From: an uncultured Lachnospiraceae bacterium
GTDB lineage: Bacteria; Bacillota; Clostridia; Lachnospirales; Lachnospiraceae
Length of the DNA stretch: 64,000 nt
Direction of reading: 5' to 3'
NCBI GenBank assembly: GCA_900548905.1
Contig: URMK01000002.1
Location: 124,001 to 188,000 of the forward strand
The notes beneath the pieces are model-generated. The model had not been told where the DNA came from. It worked only from the letters and a program-made list of their open reading frames with translations, and did no database searches. This document shows, one piece after another, positions 57,687 through 64,000 of this stretch. Within the stretch, counting starts at the first letter, position 1, and each line of letters begins with the position of its first letter. The translations under genes were made by a program, and so were the position numbers.

Positions 57687-58139
57687 TCAAAAATACTTTT
57701 TGTTTCCCCACAAATTTTTTTTCTTCAATTCCAGATATTCATGATAGGCTTTCTCCAGAATCTGCTTCTCATTGGCAAATTTAAGCAGATGGTAAGCTTC
57801 ATGATATTTGTAAAATCCTGAGTCAACAAAATACTCCTCACGCTGTGGTTTACTGTAATAACTGTCGGCCATCATCAAATACCAGTGGACCTCCTTGTCC
57901 ACAGTATCCTCCGGCACATTGAAGCTATACTCGCTCTTTCCGATATACTTGATAATCGATGCTCTCGCACCGCTTTCTTCAAGAACCTCCCTGAGCGCCG
58001 TATCCTTGTATTCCTCTCCTGCCTCTACCGTTCCCTTGGGCAATACCCAGCCCTCATACTTATTCTTGAAATTCTTGTACAAAAGCAGAATTTTCCCACG
58101 GAAAATAACCACACCGCCACAGCTAGTTGCTTCTATCAT
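57687..58139 (-). CDS. Nudix hydrolase (Ap4A hydrolase-like)
   Basis: A 150-residue protein from ATG 58139 (GGAGGAATTGCA): SCGGVVIF start, Nudix box LPKGTVEAGEEYKDTALREVLEESG (about 32-56), and HWYLMMADSYYSKPQREEY. The pattern resembles diadenosine tetraphosphate and related Nudix hydrolases. Monocistronic, with its own terminator. Confidence 0.88.
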   Translation of the reverse strand: MIEATSCGGVVIFRGKILLLYKNFKNKYEGWVLPKGTVEAGEEYKDTALREVLEESGARASIIKYIGKSEYSFNVPEDTVDKEVHWYLMMADSYYSKPQREEYFVDSGFYKYHEAYHLLKFANEKQILEKAYHEYLELKKKNLWGNKKYF

Positions 58140-58319
58140 TGCAATTCCTCCTGTATGGTGTGAATGCCGCTCTGCGGCAGCATATACATAAACTAGTTCA
58201 AGTATATCCCAAAAGAGAAGGTAAGGCAAGTATAAATTTGATGCTTCCGGTTACCATGCTTCCGGTAACCACAGCCCGAAGGTGGGCAGGCGCAGGACGG
58301 CGGGATGGGGAACGCTCTT

Positions 58320-59858
58320 TTAAAAACCGGATTCGAAGTAGGCGTCAAAAACTCTTTTTGCAATAGGGACAGCATAATCACCGCCGGAACCGATCCCCTC
58401 AATGATTACCGTCACGGCGATTTCCGGATTGTCCGCAGGGGCAAAACCGGTAAACCACGCATGGGAATCCCCTTTTACCGTATTGAATTCCGCAGAACCG
58501 GTTTTGCCAGCCGCTGTGTAGGAAAGGCCGGAAAGCTTGGAAGCGGTTCCTTCCTCCACCACATCGGTCATTAGCTCACGTAAGGCGGCCGACTCCTCTT
58601 GTGTCATCAGGCTTCCATACGGCTCCGCCTGAAACTGTTTTATAATTTTGCCCTCCGCGCTTTCAATACGTTCCATTTCATAAGGCCGCATGAGAATTCC
58701 GTCATTGGCAATAGCGGAGGTGATCATGCACAGGTGCAGAGGGGTAATCTGTGTCTTGCCCTGGCCGATAACCGTCTGAATCATGTCTTCGTCATCACTG
58801 TCCTGTGTCAGCTGGATATGGCTTTGGGAATAGGGGATATCCACAGGAAGTTCCTGATTAAAAAGCAAATCCTGCATGGTGCTGATAAATTCCGTCTTAT
58901 TTAAAGACATACCTATGTTGGCAAAGGAGGAATTACAGGATTTGGCAAAGGACCGTTCAAAGCTTACCTGTCCGTGCTTGCTGCCGTGATAACAGCGGAT
59001 GGTGTTATCCCCGTGGGTAAAGCTTCCGCTGCACTGGTAGCTGTAGCTCCTAAAGGTATCGGGATTCTCTTTCATATATTCCAGAGCGGTAACAATCTTA
59101 AAGGTGGATCCGGGAGGATAGATACCCTGGGCCGCCCGGTTCAAAAGACTGGAATTTTCCGTATCCGAAGTCACCTTATCCCAGATTTCCGCAATCTCGT
59201 TAGGATTGAAGTCCGGCTTTGATACCATGGCAAGTATCTTTCCGGTATCCACCTCCATAACTACAATCGCCCCCTTATAAATGCCCATGGCATTGTAAGC
59301 CGTCTGCTGGAGGTCAAAATCCAGTGTGGTATACAGGTTGTTACCGGGATTTTTCCGTCCCGCAGCGGAGTTTTCGGCCTGTTGGGCTACGGTGGCGGAG
59401 GTATTGATCAGATAATAGTTTGCCAGGCTTTCCAGGCCTGTCTTTCCTTTTGTGGAATAGCCGACAATATGGGCAAACATATTGTCATAAGGATAACTCC
59501 TCACCTCTTTTCCGTCTTCTCCCGTCACAGTCCGGGCCAGGATATCTCCTCCGGAGGAGTAAATCGTCCCCCTTGCATTTTTTGTCGCCAATACACTTTG
59601 TCTGCTGTTATAGCTGTTATTAAACAAAGCCTCGGAGTTTGAAGAAACATACACACAAAGATACACAATCAGGCCTGCAAACAGACAGCAGAAAAATACC
59701 GCACTCCCGATCAGGTTCCTATTTCCCTTTCGGGTATCGTATATTTTTGCTTCCGCGCCTGAGGAGTTCTTCCTCTTCGCCATCCCAGATGATTTCTTCT
59801 TCCGGCCCGTTGTCGTAGCTTTCTTCAAAGTCGTCTTCGTATTCTTCTTCGTACTCAT
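58320..59858 (-). CDS. Class B penicillin-binding protein (transpeptidase)
   Basis: A 512-residue PBP: very basic cytoplasmic N-terminus (Lys/Thr-rich), one membrane helix (about 48-70), and a transpeptidase domain with SxxK (PPGSTFKIV), SxN (AKSCNSSF) and KTG (AAGKTGSAEF). The dimerisation part is short compared with PBP2/FtsI, as in actinobacterial PbpA-type proteins. It pairs with the FtsW/RodA-like glycosyltransferase upstream. The start is uncertain (ATG 59858 or 59783); both lie inside the ftsW frame, so the N-terminus is overprinted on the ftsW tail. Confidence 0.9.
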   Translation of the reverse strand: MSTKKNTKTTLKKATTTGRKKKSSGMAKRKNSSGAEAKIYDTRKGNRNLIGSAVFFCCLFAGLIVYLCVYVSSNSEALFNNSYNSRQSVLATKNARGTIYSSGGDILARTVTGEDGKEVRSYPYDNMFAHIVGYSTKGKTGLESLANYYLINTSATVAQQAENSAAGRKNPGNNLYTTLDFDLQQTAYNAMGIYKGAIVVMEVDTGKILAMVSKPDFNPNEIAEIWDKVTSDTENSSLLNRAAQGIYPPGSTFKIVTALEYMKENPDTFRSYSYQCSGSFTHGDNTIRCYHGSKHGQVSFERSFAKSCNSSFANIGMSLNKTEFISTMQDLLFNQELPVDIPYSQSHIQLTQDSDDEDMIQTVIGQGKTQITPLHLCMITSAIANDGILMRPYEMERIESAEGKIIKQFQAEPYGSLMTQEESAALRELMTDVVEEGTASKLSGLSYTAAGKTGSAEFNTVKGDSHAWFTGFAPADNPEIAVTVIIEGIGSGGDYAVPIAKRVFDAYFESGF

Positions 59859-61305
59859 TTCCGTCCCAGCCTTCTTCTTCAAATTCTTCCTCGTCTAGCT
59901 CCTCATCCTCATAAGATCCGCGAAACCCCAAATTCTTCCGTCTCCTGCGTCCTTCCTGAACATAAGGATTGTTCTCTGAGCGCGACTCCTGGGCATCCTG
60001 TTCCCGGAGCCAAATCCCCTGTATAATGGAAAACAGAATCAGTGTGGTCATAACACTGCTTCCCCCATAGCTGATCAACGGGAGGGTTACCCCTGTAAGC
60101 GGTATGAATTTAGTACCGCCTCCTATGGTAAGAAAAATCTGAAAGATGTACATTATACCAAAACCGGATGCCACAAGCCGGAAAAACGAGTCTGCGGAAG
60201 ATGCTGCAATTTTCAGAATCATAAAAAAACAGGAAATACATATCAGGATCATGCATATGGCAAACACTATCCCCAGTTCTTCCGTAATAGCGGCAAATAT
60301 AAAATCGGTTTCCACATAGGGGATATCTTTTGGTGTCCCCTGGCCGATACCAAGCCCGAACCAGCTTCCTCTGGCCATGGCAAAAAGCGACTGAGTAATC
60401 TGATATCCCTGGCTGTCAATCACACTCCAAGGATCCTTCCATGCCTGTACCCTTACTTTGACATGGGAAAACAGCAGGAACGCCAGATAGGAAGCCGCAC
60501 AGCCTCCCGCTCCTCCCGCCAGGAGATATCTTATTTTACCCGTGGCAAAAAATACAAGGAACACATAAGCGGCAAAGAAAATCAAGGCGCTCCCCAAATC
60601 CTTGGATATGACCAGGATGAGCACATGGGCCGCCGCCGTCACACCGCTTATTACCACATTTTTCAAAGAGGCGTCCTCCCAGAGTATGGCCGCCATACAG
60701 AACAAAAACAGGATCTTTACAAATTCCGACGGCTGGAAGGTGATTCCGCCCAAGGAAAAAGAAAGCTTGGATCCATGGGTAACCTGCCCCAGGATGAGCA
60801 CAACCCCCAGAGCCGTTATCCCCACGCCGGCATAAACCCAGGTCAGTTCCTTCCAGAACCGGAACCGGCGGATAACAAGCGGTACCGCCATGCCCAATGC
60901 CAGGGATGCGGATGCAATGAGCAGCTGTTTGCCCGCCTTGCCGATGTCCAGCCTGGTAAGTATTATAAAACCCGTCCCCAGAAGCAGACACATATTATTT
61001 ACCAGAAGGCGGTTGATTTCCGGATACGCCATAGAAAATATCATCATTGAGGAAAACAGGGCTATCTGGGCCAGTGCGTAAAAAAACAGATAATCCACAT
61101 CCCCTTTTTCCACACAGATGGTTAAAAAAGCGGCAAATTGTATCAGGAAAATAAGAATGCTCTGTATATTGTCAAGCCCTGAAAATGGTGCTTTTTTACG
61201 TCCCTGCTTCTCCGGGGAAAAAATCCGGATAAAGGCCAGGACCGAATACAATACCATGAACAGAGTGATTATATATTTGGAATAGACAATAATATATTGC
61301 TCCAT
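59719..61305 (-). CDS. FtsW/RodA/SpoVE-family peptidoglycan glycosyltransferase
   Basis: A 528-residue SEDS protein with about 12 membrane segments (FQPSEFVKILFLFCMAAIL; SKDLGSALIFFAAYV with the catalytic Asp; VETDFIFAAITEELGI; PLTGVTLPLISYGGSS). It polymerises glycan strands from lipid II together with the adjacent PBP. The C-terminal tail (about 465-528) is extremely acidic and overlaps the start of the PBP gene in another frame. ATG at 61305 is 6 bp after the U32 stop. Confidence 0.93.
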   Translation of the reverse strand: MEQYIIVYSKYIITLFMVLYSVLAFIRIFSPEKQGRKKAPFSGLDNIQSILIFLIQFAAFLTICVEKGDVDYLFFYALAQIALFSSMMIFSMAYPEINRLLVNNMCLLLGTGFIILTRLDIGKAGKQLLIASASLALGMAVPLVIRRFRFWKELTWVYAGVGITALGVVLILGQVTHGSKLSFSLGGITFQPSEFVKILFLFCMAAILWEDASLKNVVISGVTAAAHVLILVISKDLGSALIFFAAYVFLVFFATGKIRYLLAGGAGGCAASYLAFLLFSHVKVRVQAWKDPWSVIDSQGYQITQSLFAMARGSWFGLGIGQGTPKDIPYVETDFIFAAITEELGIVFAICMILICISCFFMILKIAASSADSFFRLVASGFGIMYIFQIFLTIGGGTKFIPLTGVTLPLISYGGSSVMTTLILFSIIQGIWLREQDAQESRSENNPYVQEGRRRRKNLGFRGSYEDEELDEEEFEEEGWDGNEYEEEYEDDFEESYDNGPEEEIIWDGEEEELLRRGSKNIRYPKGK

Positions 61306-61310
61306 TTCCG

Positions 61311-63548
61311 TTATTCAGCTCCTTTTTTGTAATGCCCTGTCGTAAATTTCCAATCGATGCCTGAAAGCAGCCCGGACTCTGCGTCCTCTCCCGAAAGTCC
61401 GCGGAAAAGAGCAATTCTTTGTCTGGTCTGCTCTTCCTCCTCATCCAGGAAATCCAGACGGACAGCTCCGACTTTGTGTTTTCCTATTTCCTCCATATAT
61501 GCATGAAGGGAAAGAGGGACGGAATTATAAATAATATTGTAACAATAGGCGCAGTCTGTTTCCACCGGGAACTCTGTCCGGTATCTGTCCAGCAGACATA
61601 CCCTGTTCTGCGCGCCGGCACCTGTGCTTCCCTTTTCCTTCGGACACCTGCCCGACGTTTTGCGGATACAGTTCGCAGTAACCATCATAGGTATTTTCCC
61701 ATAAACAAGAAGCTCCTGCTTCTCTCCCGGCAGCTCAAACAGCGCTCTGCGGTTCAGCTCCAGAGGGGCGCAATAGGTATCCATACGATCCGCCCAGAAA
61801 TCGTAGGTTTCCCTGTTCCATATATATACACGGTGATCCAAAGCTGTTTTTCCCTGCCAGTCAATCTCCTCCAGCCATTGCTTTTCACCCGGCCCGGCGA
61901 TCTGTACGCCCTCAAAAATCCCTGTTTTCAGGATTTCCGCCAGGCTCTCCAGCCTGCGTTCATCGCCTCTACGCACAACGGCAGGAAGAGAAAGAAACCA
62001 TTCCGTATTGCTCCATTTTCTCTTTCTGTCCCATAGCTGCGCTTCATCAATATTGTATAAGAGGGAATGAGACAGGTAAATACGTTCCACACCTTCCTGC
62101 AGGCAGGCCCGGAGCTGTTCGTGCGTCCGCACCGAGGCATGAAACCGTGTTTTTCCCGGAACCGCCTGAAGTTCCTTTACGTTCCCTTTTTCTTTTCCTT
62201 CAAAGGATGGACAGGACGGCAATGATTCCTTCCGCTTCTGCTTCGCCGTCCGTTCTTCCTTCAATAACTCCAGAACCTGTCTCCGGGCCTCGTTCAGAGC
62301 TTTTATGGGAAGAAATGCGTTGTCCGCCATATCCACCAGGATACTCTCCGCCTGAAATCCGCTTCCTCCGGTTTTTCCCAGCTGTTTTATCACATCCGCA
62401 GCGACAAGAGGCCGGTTGGAAGCCGTCTGCACCAACTGTCCCTCGGCAAAGACTGTAGCAGCCTGTTCCGGCGATGTCCCTTCCCACGCTTCGAGACGCA
62501 GGGGACTGCCCGGATACAAATAAGCCTTCAGGACTACCGGGACGGACAGCTCTTTTTCCAGGATTTCCGTGCGCACCATCTGCAGTACTTCTTCATCGCA
62601 TCCCGCATAACCCGGCTGTTTTAGGGTAACCATCTCTTTACCGTTATGGCGGTGATAATAGCCTCCGCTGATTTCACTCCGTATATAAAGGGAGGAAAGG
62701 ATATGCATATCCTTATCTGACACCCCTTTGTCCTTTTCCGGATCCTGCAGATACGAATCAATCCTGCGCCGGTATACACTGGTGACTCCGGCCACATATT
62801 CCGGCTTTTTCATCCTGCCTTCTATTTTAAAGGAATCAATGCCTGCCTTGATCAGATCCGGAAGAAACTGTATGGTACACATATCCTTCAGACTCAGCGG
62901 ATAGCATTCCGCCCCTGTTATATCTGTCCGAATCCGGTAATGCTGACGGCAGGGCTGGGCGCATCTTCCCCTGTTACCGCTGCGTCCCCCCAAAAGGCTG
63001 CTGAACAGGCATTGTCCGGAGTAACAATAGCACATTGCGCCATGGATAAAGGCCTCCACCTCCATACCGCTTTCCCGGCACAAAGCCTCCACCTCAGGCA
63101 GCGTCAGTTCTCTGGCGGGAACCACTCTGGATACACCAAGCTTTTTCAGGAATACCGCCCCTCTTACATCGGTGATTGTCATCTGGGTACTGGCATGAAG
63201 CGCCAGCCCGGGGAAACAGGACACAAGCAGGGAAAGAGCCCCCATATCCTGCACGATAACACCATCCAGCCCAGCCTCATAAAAGGGCGATATAAATTCA
63301 GGCAGCTGTTTTATCTCTTCCTGCTTAAGCAGTGTATTTACGGTAAGATATATCTTTCTTCCATAAAAATGCGCTTCCCGAAGCGCTTCCACTACCTCCT
63401 CATCACTAAAATTCCCTGCAAAAGCTCTTGCACCGAACCTCTGGCCTCCTATGTAAACGGCATCGGCTCCCGCCTTTAAAGCTGCCTGAAAACAGGAATA
63501 GTCTCCTGCGGGTGCCAATAACTCCGGTTTTTTCGTCGCTGTTTCCAT
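61311..63548 (-). CDS. U32-family peptidase/hydroxylase-like protein with DUF3656
   Basis: A 745-residue U32 protein: PELLAPAGDYSCFQAALKAGADAVYIGG start, U32 signature EAFIHGAMCYCYSGQCLFSS, then GNRGRCAQPCR, together giving the four-Cys iron-sulfur site; a DUF3656 domain (about 380-480) and a second barrel-like region follow. Some relatives hydroxylate 23S rRNA (RlhA) or act as collagenases; the activity here is open. ATG at 63548 follows GGAAAGGAAGG. Lies after zapA, separated by a terminator-like hairpin. Confidence 0.9.
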   Translation of the reverse strand: METATKKPELLAPAGDYSCFQAALKAGADAVYIGGQRFGARAFAGNFSDEEVVEALREAHFYGRKIYLTVNTLLKQEEIKQLPEFISPFYEAGLDGVIVQDMGALSLLVSCFPGLALHASTQMTITDVRGAVFLKKLGVSRVVPARELTLPEVEALCRESGMEVEAFIHGAMCYCYSGQCLFSSLLGGRSGNRGRCAQPCRQHYRIRTDITGAECYPLSLKDMCTIQFLPDLIKAGIDSFKIEGRMKKPEYVAGVTSVYRRRIDSYLQDPEKDKGVSDKDMHILSSLYIRSEISGGYYHRHNGKEMVTLKQPGYAGCDEEVLQMVRTEILEKELSVPVVLKAYLYPGSPLRLEAWEGTSPEQAATVFAEGQLVQTASNRPLVAADVIKQLGKTGGSGFQAESILVDMADNAFLPIKALNEARRQVLELLKEERTAKQKRKESLPSCPSFEGKEKGNVKELQAVPGKTRFHASVRTHEQLRACLQEGVERIYLSHSLLYNIDEAQLWDRKRKWSNTEWFLSLPAVVRRGDERRLESLAEILKTGIFEGVQIAGPGEKQWLEEIDWQGKTALDHRVYIWNRETYDFWADRMDTYCAPLELNRRALFELPGEKQELLVYGKIPMMVTANCIRKTSGRCPKEKGSTGAGAQNRVCLLDRYRTEFPVETDCAYCYNIIYNSVPLSLHAYMEEIGKHKVGAVRLDFLDEEEEQTRQRIALFRGLSGEDAESGLLSGIDWKFTTGHYKKGAE

Positions 63549-63576
63549 CTGCCTTCCTTTCCCTGTAACATGGATA

Positions 63577-63602
63577 TAAAAAAGCTGTCCTGTATAGACA
63601 GC
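63577..63602 (-). terminator. Terminator or attenuator between zapA and the U32 gene
   Basis: GCTGTC / GACAGC stem followed on the minus strand by TTTTTTAT. It would reduce read-through from zapA into the U32-ftsW-PBP genes. Confidence 0.72.
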
Positions 63603-63644
63603 CTTTGTACACATATTAATCTTTTTCAATACCACTGCCGGCAT

Positions 63645-64000
63645 TTATTTCTGCCGGGGATCTCCGGTTCCTTTTTTCTTATTATTATCAGCCAGTTCCG
63701 TTTCCAGCCGTACGATCTTCTTGGAGCTTTCATTCAAATCACGCTGCAGTCCCTTCAGGGATTTCTCTGAAGTTTCCAGCTTAATCTGGGAAGCGATCAA
63801 TTCATGCTTTAAATCATACAGTTCCTTCTCCTTCGCACGGATGTCCTCTTCCAAAAGTGCAATCTGTTTCCTGGCCTTGAAGTAATCGTCCGCGATATTG
63901 AGCTGAAGCAAAACATTCTGCCTGTCCACCGGCTGCCTTCTGAAGCTGTCCAGCTTACTGTATTCTGTCATTTTGTTGTTGATATAGGAGGCCACCTTCT
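63645..64000 (-). CDS. zapA: Cell division protein ZapA (5' end outside the window)
   Basis: The frame is open to the last base of the window and reads KVASYINNKMTEYSKLD, the typical second half of the ZapA domain (the usual N-terminal strands lie beyond 64000). A coiled coil follows (about 45-105 of the visible part; LEEDIRAKEKELYDLKHELIASQ) and a Lys-rich end. ZapA binds FtsZ and stabilises the Z-ring. Linkage to ftsW and a PBP fits a division/elongation cluster. The GTG at 63995 is internal, not the start. Confidence 0.88.
   Translation of the reverse strand, partial: KVASYINNKMTEYSKLDSFRRQPVDRQNVLLQLNIADDYFKARKQIALLEEDIRAKEKELYDLKHELIASQIKLETSEKSLKGLQRDLNESSKKIVRLETELADNNKKKGTGDPRQK

Overview
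This window looks like a chromosomal segment of a spore-forming, Gram-positive anaerobe of the class Clostridia, most likely family Lachnospiraceae. The signs are strong AGGAGG ribosome binding sites, Firmicutes-type neighbourhoods (lexA beside a yneA-like LysM gene; rplU-prp-rpmA-obg; rpmB divergent from yloU-fakA-recG; coaD-rsmD near ylbJ; zapA, ftsW and a class B PBP), sporulation-linked genes (ylbJ, ytfJ/gerW, a CwlD-like amidase) and an L27 precursor with its Prp protease. No tRNA, rRNA, CRISPR array or prophage was recognised. Most genes lie on the minus strand.

Layout. 1-234: start of a response regulator. 0.68-1.85 kb: divergent LysM gene and lexA with three SOS-type boxes. 2.0-4.3 kb: small HMA-like protein, acetyltransferase, AraC regulator. 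4.4-8.8 kb (minus): rplU, prp, rpmA, obg, yhbY, nadD, yqeK and an rsfS that carries a frameshift. 8.88-13.5 kb: a MerR/GyrI-type regulator and an unusual 1,244-residue TrmO-like + UvrA-like fusion with a textbook MerR promoter. 13.6-19.9 kb: lipoprotein, HAD phosphatase, Nudix, RNase E/G and two radical-SAM-linked genes. 20.4-22.8 kb: GyrI remnant, small membrane protein, MATE pump. 23.0-28.3 kb: his operon (hisZ-G-D-B and a HisF-like/HisI/HisE fusion). 28.4-36.4 kb: Nudix, recU, pseudouridine synthase, two GNATs behind an attenuator-like leader, a MITE-like element, SDR, DUF4153 membrane protein, Nei-like glycosylase. 36.5-40.9 kb: WYL regulator, YgiQ, HAD, RsuA. 41-45.1 kb: ylbJ, amidase, coiled-coil protein, coaD, rsmD. 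45.3-49.5 kb: topoisomerase IV-like parC/parE. 49.8-54.9 kb: DegV (FakB type), recG, fakA, yloU. 55-58.1 kb: rpmB, a 50-residue membrane protein, ytfJ, DUF2953 protein, Nudix. 58.3-64 kb: PBP, ftsW, U32 peptidase, zapA (cut by the window end).

The most unusual content is accessory. First, the MerR plus TrmO/TrmO/UvrA pair sits between rng and rplU, genes that are usually adjacent in related genomes, and looks like an inducible, drug-sensing self-protection module. Second, the same 18-bp unit (GGAAGCRAAGCGTTCCAY) occurs in tolerant loops of three unrelated coding sequences (araC gene, trmO-uvrA, recG), in more than one reading frame. Third, a 255-bp fold-back element with about 67-bp inverted arms and 9-10-bp flanking direct repeats lies exactly at the SDR stop codon. 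Fourth, a promoter/short-ORF/terminator leader precedes a pair of acetyltransferase genes. Fifth, at least three families of short dispersed palindromes recur in the intergenic DNA. Functional statements for these are inference.
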